Source: Pseudomonas sp. WS 5079
GTDB lineage: Bacteria; Pseudomonadota; Gammaproteobacteria; Pseudomonadales; Pseudomonadaceae
Length of the DNA: 64,000 nt
Assembly (NCBI RefSeq): GCF_012985465.1
Contig: NZ_JAAQWN010000007.1
Span: 248,001-312,000 of the forward strand
Direction: 5' to 3'
Part shown: piece by piece, positions 1-7,821 of the stretch
Layout: the number at the start of each line of letters is the position of its first letter
How positions within the stretch are numbered: the first letter of the stretch is position 1
Notes under the pieces: model-generated
Seen by the model: only the letters and a program-made list of their open reading frames with translations
Database searches by the model: none
What the model was told of the DNA's origin: nothing
Translations under genes and position numbers: made by a program

Positions 1-2
1 TT

Positions 3-47
3 GAACTGAGCCAGTGGCGCCAGGAGCACGGCAAGAGCCGTCACTGA
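3..47 (+). CDS. C-terminal tail of an unidentified gene (partial)
   Basis: An open frame enters from the left edge and ends at TGA 45-47, giving the tail ELSQWRQEHGKSRH. It would overlap the 3' end of the convergent CobW gene by a few bases. Fourteen residues are too few to identify a family, and it may be chance; codon composition is compatible with coding. Confidence 0.3.
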   Translation, partial: ELSQWRQEHGKSRH

Positions 48-1012
48 CGGCAAGCGGCCAGGGCTTTTTGCAGTTTTGCCACATCCTGCTCTTCGCCAAA
101 GATCAGCTCGATACGCGAGTCCCGACGCCATTCGCTGGGCTGCCAGGTGAGTGTGGTGTTATCCACAGCGTTGGCCGAGACCCAGCCGTCGGCGCTATGG
201 ATAACCAATTTGGCGCGACGCCACTCCAGGTTCTGCAACCATTGGCACAGCCGCGTGGGGTCGAACTGCTGGCTTGGGTGCCAGCGCCAACCGATGCTCC
301 AGCCGCCGGCCTGCGCCTGATGCAGGCAAATCGGCACGCACGGATCGCTCCAGATTGCCGGGATTTGCGCCAGCCCCTGGGGCACTTGAAAGTTATCCAC
401 AGCCGCCCCGGCCTGTGCGCCAAACCCCGGTAGCCGAACCAATGGCAGCTGCGCTTGCCGCGCCCAATAAATCTCGCAGGCCGGCAGGGTCCTTTCGATT
501 GCGCTACGTTGCGCAGCGTCCAATCCTTCAGCCTTGTTCAGCAGCAGCAACCCGGCACTGGCCAATGCTTCGCGTTGCGCGTCGGGCAACGGTCTGCCCG
601 CCGCCAGTGCCTGGGCGTCGAGCACCAGCACACAAGGCTGGACAGCGAGCACGGTCTGCCAGGGCGCCTGGCGCAACTGCGCCAGCAATTGCGCCGGGTG
701 CCCCAACCCCGAGGGCTCGATAAACAGCCGGTGCGGCTTGGCCTTACGCAGTAGGCGGCCTAGCCCTACCTGGAACGGCGCACCATTCACACAGCACAAA
801 CAGCCACCGGCCACTTCGCCGATGGCAATGCCGTCGTCATCCAGGGTCAGCAGCGCAGCATCCAGGCCAATCTGCCCGAACTCATTGATCAACACCGCCC
901 ATCGCTCATTGGCCGGGCGCTGGCTGAACAGGTGCTTGATCAAGCTGGTCTTGCCAGCACCCAAGGGGCCGGCAATCACATGCGTGGGAATATTCTGCAG
1001 CATCGTGGACAT
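41..1012 (-). CDS. CobW/COG0523-family (G3E) GTPase, putative metallochaperone
   Basis: 323-residue G3E-class P-loop GTPase. The sequence shows the P-loop GPLGAGKTS near residues 16-24, the diagnostic CxCC-type motif GGCLCC near residue 70, and a guanine-specificity motif NKAE around residue 160, followed by a CobW C-terminal-like domain. COG0523 proteins insert or deliver metals (zinc, cobalt, iron) to client proteins. It is the last gene of the leftward dksA2-zigA-DUF1826-cobW operon behind a Zur box, so a role in zinc limitation is inferred. It is a different subgroup from the ZigA-like GTPase upstream. The start could also be the Met three codons downstream. Family assignment is firm; the client protein is unknown. 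Confidence 0.88.
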   Translation of the reverse strand: MSTMLQNIPTHVIAGPLGAGKTSLIKHLFSQRPANERWAVLINEFGQIGLDAALLTLDDDGIAIGEVAGGCLCCVNGAPFQVGLGRLLRKAKPHRLFIEPSGLGHPAQLLAQLRQAPWQTVLAVQPCVLVLDAQALAAGRPLPDAQREALASAGLLLLNKAEGLDAAQRSAIERTLPACEIYWARQAQLPLVRLPGFGAQAGAAVDNFQVPQGLAQIPAIWSDPCVPICLHQAQAGGWSIGWRWHPSQQFDPTRLCQWLQNLEWRRAKLVIHSADGWVSANAVDNTTLTWQPSEWRRDSRIELIFGEEQDVAKLQKALAACRQ

Positions 1013-1048
1013 TATTCAGGCCGTGTAGAGACGCTTGATCCTACCCGG

Positions 1049-1693
1049 TTATGCCAGCCAATCCAGCGTCAGAATCAGCCGCCGTTCGTTGGCGGCCAGG
1101 GCCGGCGAGCGATGAATCAGGCCATGGCCCTCATTGCCGCGCCACTTTTCGCCCTTGAGCAGGGCGACTTCGCCACAGTGGATCTGTTCGATGCGCTCGG
1201 TGGGCTCCGCGTCCGCCTGACTCAATTGACTTCGGTCCATCACCCCTTCGCGCAGCCACTGGCTGCCGATACCGGCATAGGTGGTAATCAAACGCACAGG
1301 CACGTGATCGACGTGAAAGCGCGGGCACATGGCCTTGTCCAGTAGCCTCAGCCGCACGCCAATGCGCTTGGCGCCCAGCAGGCAGGCAAAAGCGCTGATC
1401 AGCCAGGCAACATCGGCGATAAAGCCTTCGTAGCCCTCAAGGTCACGACAGCCTGCGGCCAGCCCCTGCAAGTCGGGTTCGGCGTCTTCGCTGTCCAGCT
1501 CCACCACCAGCGACTCCGCCAGCGGCTCGCCCAGCGAGACCAGCAACGCGCCAAACTCGGCGATGTGCAGCGGCAACTGGCGCTGCCACAGCGCCAGGTT
1601 GACGCCGTTATCCAGGATGTCGGCGAGGGCCAACGGGGTTTCCCCACGGGTCTGGCGAATCACCGGGCGCAGTTGAATCACAGGTGCCAGCAT
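1049..1693 (-). CDS. DUF1826 domain-containing protein
   Basis: About 214 residues, beginning MLAPVIQLRPVIRQTRG. The start is placed at the ATG whose last base is shared with the TGA stop of zigA (TGATG at 1691-1695), a translational-coupling arrangement; the longer frame upstream lies inside zigA. I recognise it as a DUF1826 protein, a family found beside COG0523 GTPases in Zur-controlled loci. No catalytic motif or signal peptide is evident. Its biochemical role is unknown; genomic context ties it to zinc starvation. Confidence 0.8.
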   Translation of the reverse strand: MLAPVIQLRPVIRQTRGETPLALADILDNGVNLALWQRQLPLHIAEFGALLVSLGEPLAESLVVELDSEDAEPDLQGLAAGCRDLEGYEGFIADVAWLISAFACLLGAKRIGVRLRLLDKAMCPRFHVDHVPVRLITTYAGIGSQWLREGVMDRSQLSQADAEPTERIEQIHCGEVALLKGEKWRGNEGHGLIHRSPALAANERRLILTLDWLA

Positions 1694-2901
1694 CAGGCGG
1701 CTGCCTCCTCGTACCAAGGGCCAAAAGGATCGACCAGCAGGTGCCAACCTTCAGCGCCCAAGGCCATTTCATCGTCGGTCAGCAGGCATGCGTCCAACTC
1801 GGCGCGCAGGCGCACGAAGTCGATGTTCTGCCCGATAAACACCAGTTCCTGGCGGCAATCCCCGGTGCTCGGCTGCCAGTTGCCCATGATCGCCGCGACA
1901 CTTTCCTGATCCTCGGGCCATTGACTCTTGGGCACAAAGCGCCACCAGCGGCCGGCAAAACCATGGCGCATCAGGCCGCCGGCCTGGGACCAACTACCGG
2001 CATCGCGGTGCTTGCTGGCCAGCCAGAAAAACCCCTTGGAGCGCAGTAGCTTGCCGTTGCTCCACGGGCGGTCGATAAAGTCGAAAAAGCGTTGGGGATG
2101 GAATGGCCGGCGCGCCCGGTAGGCCGTGGAGGCGATGCCATATTCCTCAGTCTCCGGCACATGCTCGCCGCGTAGTTCCTGCAACCAGCCCGGTGCCTGG
2201 GCCGCGCGCTCAAAGTCAAAACGCCCGGTGTTGAGGATCTCGGCCAGCGGCACCTCGCCCATGACCATGGGAATGATGCGCGCCTGGGCATTCAGGCGCT
2301 CCAGGATCGCCACCAGCTCTTCACGTTCGTGGCGACTGATCAGGTCGATCTTGCTGACCAGGATGACGTCGGCGAACTCGATCTGTTCGATCAACAGGTC
2401 AGTGATGGAGCGCTCATCGTCCTCGCCCAGGGTTTCGCCCCGTGACGCCAGACTTTCGGCGGCTTGGTAGTCGAGCAGGAAGTTCATGCCGTCGACCACG
2501 GTGACCATGGTGTCCAAACGTGCAATGTCAGCCAGGCTCTGGCCGTTTTCATCGCGAAAGGTAAACGTTTCCGCCACCGGCAGCGGCTCGGAAATGCCGG
2601 TGGATTCGATCAGCAGGTAATCGAACCGGCCCTCCCTGGCGAGCTTTCCTACCTCGACCAGCAAGTCTTCACGCAGGGTGCAGCAGATACAGCCGTTGCT
2701 CATCTCCACCAGTTTTTCTTCGGCGCGATTGAGGCTGACGTCGCGCTGGACTGCGGCGCCATCAATGTTGATTTCGCTCATGTCGTTGACGATCACCGCC
2801 ACCCGCAGGTTTTCGCGGTTGCGCAGGACGTAATTGAGCAGCGTGCTTTTACCGGCGCCGAGAAATCCGGACAGCACGGTAACGGGTAGACGGTCGGTCA
2901 T
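1693..2901 (-). CDS. zigA: ZigA-type zinc metallochaperone GTPase (COG0523)
   Basis: 402-residue G3E GTPase starting MTDRLPVTVLSG. The P-loop GFLGAGKST lies near residues 11-19, the metal-binding NGCICC near residue 70, a switch/Walker B region LLIEST near residue 95 and SKID as nucleotide-specificity motif. A long CobW C-terminal domain follows. ZigA-type proteins are zinc-repressed GTPases proposed to redistribute zinc. The gene lies 26 bp after dksA2 and overlaps the DUF1826 start, so one Zur-controlled transcript is likely. A start ten codons upstream is possible but would leave less room after dksA2; the chosen Met fits the conserved N terminus of the family. Confidence 0.88.
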   Translation of the reverse strand: MTDRLPVTVLSGFLGAGKSTLLNYVLRNRENLRVAVIVNDMSEINIDGAAVQRDVSLNRAEEKLVEMSNGCICCTLREDLLVEVGKLAREGRFDYLLIESTGISEPLPVAETFTFRDENGQSLADIARLDTMVTVVDGMNFLLDYQAAESLASRGETLGEDDERSITDLLIEQIEFADVILVSKIDLISRHEREELVAILERLNAQARIIPMVMGEVPLAEILNTGRFDFERAAQAPGWLQELRGEHVPETEEYGIASTAYRARRPFHPQRFFDFIDRPWSNGKLLRSKGFFWLASKHRDAGSWSQAGGLMRHGFAGRWWRFVPKSQWPEDQESVAAIMGNWQPSTGDCRQELVFIGQNIDFVRLRAELDACLLTDDEMALGAEGWHLLVDPFGPWYEEAAA

Positions 2902-2927
2902 CGGGTGTTCCTCATCAGGGTGGCCGG

Positions 2928-3332
2928 TCAAATCGCCCGTTGATGGCGTTCGCGCAGCTCTTCACGTTCTTTGGCTTCAATACACAGGGTGGCCGTGGGC
3001 CGCAGCAACAGGCGCTTGAGGCCAATCGGCTCGCCCGTCTCGCGGCACCAGCCGTATTCACCACGGGCGAGGTGCTCCAAGGCTTCGTCGATCTTGTCCA
3101 GCAGCTTCTTTTCTCGCTCCAGCAGGCGCAGTTGCCACTGGCGCTGTTCTTCGGCGCTGCCCACATCGGCGGGGTCGCTGTTGGGCTCCTGCTCGCGCAG
3201 CACGATGAATTCGGCTTCGATGCGCGCTTGCAGGTCATAGCGCTGGGCCAACAACAGCTCGCGGAAAAAGGCTTGCTGGGCCTCATTCATGTAATCAGCG
3301 GGCGGCTGGGCAAGCAGGTCTTGTTCAGTCAT
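2928..3332 (-). CDS. dksA2: Zinc-independent DksA paralogue (DksA2)
   Basis: 134-residue DksA/TraR-family protein. It has the N-terminal coiled-coil region that enters the RNA polymerase secondary channel and a C-terminal degenerate zinc finger. In canonical DksA four Cys bind zinc; here only two Cys remain, in WCRETGEP (about residue 95) and TLCIEAKE (about residue 116), the second Cys of each pair being Thr and Ala. This is the known pattern of P. aeruginosa DksA2, which replaces DksA in the stringent response when zinc is scarce. First gene of the leftward operon, with the Zur-type palindrome about 30 bp upstream of its start. Confidence 0.93.
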   Translation of the reverse strand: MTEQDLLAQPPADYMNEAQQAFFRELLLAQRYDLQARIEAEFIVLREQEPNSDPADVGSAEEQRQWQLRLLEREKKLLDKIDEALEHLARGEYGWCRETGEPIGLKRLLLRPTATLCIEAKEREELRERHQRAI

Positions 3333-3364
3333 CGGGACGATTCACGGGTCAGGCTGTGCATTGA

Positions 3365-3379
3365 TGTTATATTATAACA
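3365..3379. promoter_or_regulatory. Zur box 1 (divergent dksA2 / secreted-protein promoter)
   Basis: The 15-base sequence TGTTATATTATAACA is a perfect inverted repeat around one central base and matches the Pseudomonas Zur operator pattern GTTATAnTATAAC. It sits between dksA2 (leftward) and the small secreted-protein gene (rightward), so zinc-bound Zur could repress both. A second copy differing at one base lies at 3860-3874. Confidence 0.85.
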
Positions 3380-3458
3380 ATACAAATAAGCCAACGCCCT
3401 CTTGCTCGACACGACGAAGGGCGTAATCCTTGATTCTCTCCAGGCCCCGAGAAGCGCG

Positions 3459-3827
3459 ATGAAATACCTGATATGCAGCGTGTTGCTACTGGTGGCGACC
3501 CAGGCCAGCGCCCAAATGCCCGGCACGCTGGCCACTTGCACTCGCAGCGCCACCCTGCTGGCCTGCGTCGATGCCCAAGGCAATGCCTACAGTGTCGCGA
3601 CCGCAGGCAACACCACGTATCTGCGCGGGTTCGAGGTGATCGGCAAGCGCTATTGGGCACAGACCAACAGCCGCTATGGCCAATTGACGTTCTTTACCGG
3701 GCTGGCTTCCGACGGCGAGGCGTGGGTGGGCTACACCCGGCGTGTGGGCTGGACCACGATCAACCGGTTCTCCAGTTCCGGAGGCTCCAGCGCCAAGTTC
3801 ACCTGCAGCCGTATCAGCGGGTGCTAG
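3459..3827 (+). CDS. Small secreted Cys-containing protein of the Zur locus, function unknown
   Basis: 122 residues starting MKYLICSVLLLVATQASAQ, a clear Sec signal peptide with likely cleavage after ASA. The mature part of about 104 residues has four Cys (two near its N terminus, two near its C terminus) suggesting two disulfides, and many Thr, Ser, Gly and aromatic residues. I do not recognise a domain. The gene lies alone between two Zur boxes, in the position of PA5537 relative to PA5536 (dksA2) and folE2 in P. aeruginosa; whether it is homologous to PA5537 was not tested. A periplasmic or extracellular role in zinc shortage is inferred. An in-frame start 19 codons upstream is possible, but the signal peptide argues for this Met. 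Confidence 0.65.
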   Translation: MKYLICSVLLLVATQASAQMPGTLATCTRSATLLACVDAQGNAYSVATAGNTTYLRGFEVIGKRYWAQTNSRYGQLTFFTGLASDGEAWVGYTRRVGWTTINRFSSSGGSSAKFTCSRISGC

Positions 3828-3859
3828 GGCGGTCGTAGAAAAATCATCGTAGATCTAAT

Positions 3860-3874
3860 TGTTATACTATAACA
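3860..3874. promoter_or_regulatory. Zur box 2 (folE2 operon operator)
   Basis: TGTTATACTATAACA, again a perfect 7+1+7 inverted repeat and identical to Zur box 1 except for the central base. It ends 31 bp before the folE2 start and most likely overlaps the promoter of the folE2-hisI-gamma carbonic anhydrase-pyrQ operon. Confidence 0.85.
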
Positions 3875-3905
3875 TGTCAGATTATTTCCAACGATGGACC
3901 TGCTC

Positions 3906-4811
3906 ATGAATGCGCTGACTCTGCCGGATATCGCCGCGCAGGCTTCTCGCCAAGCCTTGCCTCTCGACTGGGTGGGCATGTGCGGCATTGCCCTTCCTAT
4001 CCTGATCGACGGCCAGCGCTTGAGTGCCAAGGCCGATGCCGGCGTGAGCCTGGATGACGGCGAGGCGCGAGGCATTCATATGTCGCGCCTGTACCTGGCG
4101 CTGGAGATGCTCGAGCAACAAGACCTGCAACCCGTGTTGCTGCGCCAGGTTTTACAGCGATTCCTTGATAGCCATGAAGGGTTATCGAGCAGCGCCTACC
4201 TGCGGATTCACACCGACTTGCTGCTTAAACGCCCGGCATTGGTCAGCCCACTATCGGGCTGGAAGACTTATCCGGTGGCCATCGAAGCGCGTCTGGAAAA
4301 GCAGATGTTCCACGTGGAACTAAAAATTGACGTGACCTACTCGTCCACCTGCCCTTGCTCTGCGGCCCTCGCCAGGCAGTTGATTCAACAGCAATTTGTC
4401 GATGACTTCGGCAATAAGTCGTTGCAGCACGAAGATGTACTGGCCTGGCTCGGCAGTGCCAATGGCATCGTCGCCACGCCCCACAGCCAACGCAGCAGTG
4501 CGCTGTTGCAGGTCCAACTGCAACCCGGCGTACAAGCCTTGCCCCTGACCGACTTGATCGACCAGGCCGAAGCCGCCCTCGGCACCGCCGTCCAAACCGC
4601 CGTAAAGCGCGCCGATGAACAGGCGTTCGCCCTGGCCAACGGCCAGAACCTGATGTTCTGCGAAGACGCCGCGCGCCGTCTGAACCTGGCGCTAAAACGC
4701 TCGGATGCAGTGCAAGCCATTCACCTCAAAGTCATCCACGCCGAAAGCCTGCACGCCCATGACGCCGTAGCCGAAAGCCATTGGACGAGAACCGTCTCGG
4801 GCACCCCATGA
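3906..4811 (+). CDS. folE2: GTP cyclohydrolase FolE2 (type IB)
   Basis: 301 residues starting MNALTLPDIAAQ. It catalyses GTP to 7,8-dihydroneopterin triphosphate, the first step of folate synthesis, and unlike zinc-dependent FolE works with other divalent metals, so it is the backup enzyme in zinc starvation. The family metal site SSTCPCSAALARQL is visible near residue 150, containing the conserved Cys. Start chosen at the Met preceding NALTLPD; an ATG four codons upstream (3894) lacks a ribosome binding site but cannot be excluded. First gene of a four-gene rightward operon behind Zur box 2; its stop overlaps the hisI start (ATGA). A parS-like palindrome lies inside the gene. Confidence 0.93.
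   Translation: MNALTLPDIAAQASRQALPLDWVGMCGIALPILIDGQRLSAKADAGVSLDDGEARGIHMSRLYLALEMLEQQDLQPVLLRQVLQRFLDSHEGLSSSAYLRIHTDLLLKRPALVSPLSGWKTYPVAIEARLEKQMFHVELKIDVTYSSTCPCSAALARQLIQQQFVDDFGNKSLQHEDVLAWLGSANGIVATPHSQRSSALLQVQLQPGVQALPLTDLIDQAEAALGTAVQTAVKRADEQAFALANGQNLMFCEDAARRLNLALKRSDAVQAIHLKVIHAESLHAHDAVAESHWTRTVSGTP
4306..4321. other. parS-like ParB binding site inside folE2
   Basis: TGTTCCACGTGGAACT contains the perfect palindrome GTTCCACGTGGAAC, the core of Pseudomonas parS. Three further copies or near copies lie at 56352, 56982 and 59536, and the cognate parAB genes are in the window. ParB would nucleate here and spread. Confidence 0.8.
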
Positions 4812-5233
4812 CGCTGACAATGCTCGACCTCGAAGCCGCCAGCGTGGGCAGTCGCTTTGCCCTGGCCCCGGTACTGAATGCCTTGCCGTGGAACCGCGAC
4901 GGCCTGATCGCCGCCATCGCCCAGCAACACGGCAGCGGCGAGGTATTGATGCTGGCCTGGATGAATCGCCAGGCCCTCGAAGAAACCCTCGCCAGCGGCC
5001 AGGTCTGCTACTGGTCACGCTCACGCCAGCAGTTGTGGCGCAAAGGTGAACGCTCCGGCCACCGCCAGCAGTTGGTCGAAGCACGCCTGGATTGCGACGG
5101 CGATGCTGTGTTGCTGATCGTCGACCAACAGGGCCCGGCCTGTCACACCGGCCGCCCGAACTGTTTTTACAACGCTATCGAAGACAACCACGTGCATATC
5201 CTCACCGCGCCCCTCAAGGAACCTGCAGCATGA
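4808..5233 (+). CDS. hisI: Phosphoribosyl-AMP cyclohydrolase paralogue (HisI2)
   Basis: 141 residues, starting MTLTMLDLEAAS at the ATG overlapping the folE2 stop by 4 bases. It carries the HisI signature: the acidic metal-binding stretch RLDCDGDAVLL and the CHTGRPNCFY motif with the two Cys that bind the catalytic metal, preceded by VCYWSRSRQQLWRKGE. HisI hydrolyses phosphoribosyl-AMP in histidine synthesis. In Zur operons a second hisI copy accompanies other zinc-enzyme paralogues; that this one tolerates low zinc is inference. Its stop overlaps the next gene by 4 bases. Confidence 0.88.
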   Translation: MTLTMLDLEAASVGSRFALAPVLNALPWNRDGLIAAIAQQHGSGEVLMLAWMNRQALEETLASGQVCYWSRSRQQLWRKGERSGHRQQLVEARLDCDGDAVLLIVDQQGPACHTGRPNCFYNAIEDNHVHILTAPLKEPAA

Positions 5234-5790
5234 TCCGCAAGAACCCTTCCGGCGATCTGCCGGTCATTGCCGAATCGGCCTACGTCGATAAAACCGCGAT
5301 CATCTGCGGCAAGGTGATCATCGGCGAGAACGTATTTGTCGGCCCCTATGCGGTGATCCGCGCCGATGAAGTGGACGCCACCGGCGACATGGACCCGATC
5401 ACCATCGGCGCCAATTCCAATATCCAGGACGGCGTGGTGATCCACTCCAAATCCGGTGCGGCGGTGACTATCGGCGAGTTCAGTTCCATCGCCCATCGCT
5501 CGATTGTCCACGGCCCCTGCACCGTCGGCGACCGGGTGTTCATCGGCTTCAACAGCGTGCTGTTCAACTGCGTGGTTGGCGACGGCTGCGTGGTGCGGCA
5601 CAACTCGGTGGTGGATGGCCGCGACTTGCCCGCCGCCTTCTATGTGCCGTCCACCACGCGCATCGGTCCCAACACCGACCTGTCGCAGTTCCCGCCCGTG
5701 AGCGTCAGCGCCTCGGAGTTTTCTGAAGATGTGGCGCGTACCAATGTCGACCTGGTGCTTGGCTACAAAGCCCTGCAAAACGAGTTCTGA
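5230..5790 (+). CDS. Gamma-class carbonic anhydrase-like hexapeptide protein
   Basis: 186 residues of left-handed beta-helix hexapeptide repeats. The three metal-binding His of gamma carbonic anhydrases are all in place: one in DGVVIHSKSG (near residue 77) and two in IAHRSIVHGP with the canonical five-residue spacing. Gamma enzymes can use iron or cobalt instead of zinc, which suits an operon induced in zinc starvation (compare PA5540). Start ATG overlaps the hisI TGA; pyrQ follows after 2 bp. A longer frame begins inside hisI and is rejected. Confidence 0.88.
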   Translation: MIRKNPSGDLPVIAESAYVDKTAIICGKVIIGENVFVGPYAVIRADEVDATGDMDPITIGANSNIQDGVVIHSKSGAAVTIGEFSSIAHRSIVHGPCTVGDRVFIGFNSVLFNCVVGDGCVVRHNSVVDGRDLPAAFYVPSTTRIGPNTDLSQFPPVSVSASEFSEDVARTNVDLVLGYKALQNEF

Positions 5791-5792
5791 GC

Positions 5793-7130
5793 ATGAGCCG
5801 CCTGCTGATCCGCAACGCCCGCCTGGTGAATGAGGGCCAGGAATTCGACGCCGACTTGCTGGTCGCCAACGGCCGTATCGAGAAAATCGCCAGCAGCATC
5901 CACGGGCAAACAGCCGCTATCGAGATTGACGCCCAAGGCCAATGGTTGCTGCCAGGCATGATCGACGACCAGGTGCACTTTCGCGAACCCGGCGCGCCGG
6001 ACAAAGGCAGCTTCTACAGCGAGTCCCGCGCGGCGGTGGCAGGTGGCATCACCAGCTTCATGGACATGCCCAACACCCAACCGGCGACCCTGACCCTGGA
6101 AGCACTGGCCGACAAGAAACGCCGCGCGGCGCTGCACTCGGTGGCCAACTATGGCTTTCACTTTGGCGTCAGCAACGACAACCTCGACACCGTGGCTGCC
6201 CTTGATCCGCGGCAGGTCGCCGGGGTCAAAGTGTTTATGGGCGCCTCCACCGGCAATATGCTGGTGGATGATCCACGCGTCCTGGAGCGTTTATTTGCTG
6301 AGGTGCCGACCATTCTCCTCGCCCATTGCGAGCACACGCCGAGCATCCACGCCAACGAACAGCGGCTGCGCGATCGCTTCGGCGAGAAGATTCCTGCTGT
6401 AGCCCACCCGCTGATTCGCGACGCCGAAGCCTGCTATCGCTCGTCATCCCTGGCGGTGGAACTGGCGCGCCGCCATGGCACGCGCCTGCATGTGCTGCAC
6501 CTGACCAGCGCGCGGGAATTGCCGCTGTTCGAAGACAAACCGCTGGCAGAAAAACGCATCACGGCAGAAGTGTGCGTGCATCACTTGCTGTTCGATGACC
6601 GCGACTATGCCCGCCTCGGCCACCAGATCAAATGCAACCCGGCGATCAAGACCCGGGCCGACCGCAATGCCCTGCGCCTGGCACTGCTGAGCAACCGGTT
6701 GGATGTGATTGGCACCGACCACGCCCCGCATACCTGGGCGCAAAAACAGCAGGCGTACCGTGAGGCACCGGCAGGATTGCCCCTGGTGCAACACGCGTTG
6801 CCTGCATTGCTGGAATTGGTGGCCGACGGCTTGTTGCCACTGACTACGCTGGTGGCAAAAACCAGTCATCGCGTCGCCGACCTGTTCGCCATTCCCCAGC
6901 GGGGTTATCTGCGCGAGGGCTACTGGGCCGACCTGGTGCTGATCAAACCCGAGCCCGAAGGCAAGCCCGTGAGCAGCCAACCGATCCTCGCCCGGTGCGG
7001 CTGGACGCCGTTTGCCGAACGCAGCTTTCGCCATAGCGTCAGCACTACCCTGGTGTCAGGCCATGTGGCCTGGCACCAGGGGCAGGTGGTGGACAGTTGC
7101 CAGGGGCTGCCCCTGCATTTTCTGCGCTAA
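5793..7130 (+). CDS. pyrQ: Dihydroorotase PyrQ (Zur-operon paralogue)
   Basis: 445-residue class I amidohydrolase closing the pyrimidine precursor ring (carbamoyl-aspartate to dihydroorotate). Visible metal-site elements: DDQVHFREPG near residue 52, K of GVKVFMGAST near residue 150, LLAHCEHTPS near residue 178, LHVLHLTSARE near 235 and GTDHAPHTW near 306. The first His of the usual HxH is Gln (QVH), a variant I know from a subset of dihydroorotases; it may affect metal choice. Last gene of the folE2 operon, followed by a REP-like hairpin. Equivalent to PA5541 by position. Confidence 0.9.
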   Translation: MSRLLIRNARLVNEGQEFDADLLVANGRIEKIASSIHGQTAAIEIDAQGQWLLPGMIDDQVHFREPGAPDKGSFYSESRAAVAGGITSFMDMPNTQPATLTLEALADKKRRAALHSVANYGFHFGVSNDNLDTVAALDPRQVAGVKVFMGASTGNMLVDDPRVLERLFAEVPTILLAHCEHTPSIHANEQRLRDRFGEKIPAVAHPLIRDAEACYRSSSLAVELARRHGTRLHVLHLTSARELPLFEDKPLAEKRITAEVCVHHLLFDDRDYARLGHQIKCNPAIKTRADRNALRLALLSNRLDVIGTDHAPHTWAQKQQAYREAPAGLPLVQHALPALLELVADGLLPLTTLVAKTSHRVADLFAIPQRGYLREGYWADLVLIKPEPEGKPVSSQPILARCGWTPFAERSFRHSVSTTLVSGHVAWHQGQVVDSCQGLPLHFLR

Positions 7131-7132
7131 AC

Positions 7133-7158
7133 GCAGGGGCCGGCTTGCCGGCTCCTGC
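7133..7158. repeat. REP-like palindrome between convergent genes
   Basis: Hairpin GCAGG-g-GCCGGC-tt-GCCGGC-t-CCTGC, 11 pairs broken by one mismatch. The GCCGGCTTGCCGGCTCC core is the common Pseudomonas REP pattern. It lies between convergent pyrQ and the DUF3617 gene and has no T-run, so it may stop or stabilise transcripts rather than act as a standard intrinsic terminator. Confidence 0.7.
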
Positions 7159-7169
7159 AGGGCGTGTGA

Positions 7170-7691
7170 TCAGGCGCGGGGCTTGACCGTGCCGCAGTCG
7201 TTGCCCAGCCACTGCGCCTGGGTGTCGAGGCTGCCGTTCTGCTGCACGCCGGTGGCATTGAAGGTGCCGTTGACCGTGGTGGTAAATGCCTTCTGGCTCT
7301 GGAACGTGGCCACGCCAGTGCCCTGGGCTTTCGGGCAGCTGAAGCGGAATTTCCACTGGTTGCCGGTCTTGTCTGTCACCTCTTGCTTGCAACCCGATTG
7401 CGGGTCGGTCAGCGGGATGGAGTCGGAGGCCACCTGGGCCGGTGTCAGGCACACCTGCACGCCCTTGCCGGCCATGGTAATGCCTTGTTTTTCCAGCATG
7501 GCGCGCTGTTCCGGGGTCATCTGTTGTTTCAGCTGACCGAGGATCAACGACAAGTCCGGCAGGTTCTGGTTATCGACTTTCATGTTGCTGGTGGTCAATT
7601 CCCACAAGCCCGGCGCCAACATCTGCGCCTGCGCTGCCACCGGCAGCGTCAAACCAACAACCATGGCCAAACCAAGCAGACGAGCATTCAT
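7170..7691 (-). CDS. DUF3617 domain-containing secreted protein
   Basis: 173 residues. Signal peptide MNARLLGLAMVVGLTLPVAAQA with cleavage before QMLAPGLWE. The mature part begins with the GLWELTT motif typical of DUF3617 and has three spaced Cys (VCLTP, GCKQE, SCPKA) plus DCGTV near the end. The family is periplasmic and of unknown function. It is divergent from the cardiolipin synthase gene, sharing a 130-bp intergenic region. Confidence 0.82.
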   Translation of the reverse strand: MNARLLGLAMVVGLTLPVAAQAQMLAPGLWELTTSNMKVDNQNLPDLSLILGQLKQQMTPEQRAMLEKQGITMAGKGVQVCLTPAQVASDSIPLTDPQSGCKQEVTDKTGNQWKFRFSCPKAQGTGVATFQSQKAFTTTVNGTFNATGVQQNGSLDTQAQWLGNDCGTVKPRA

Positions 7692-7821
7692 CGGGTAACT
7701 CCTGGGTAATTGTCGGCGTTAGACGTCGTAAAGTGGTCGGCGTTGCATGCTCAATAAAATAGCGACAATCGCCGCCGAACATGGTCTGTTACGCATTGGA
7801 TTGTCAGGAGTAATGTTGTCC

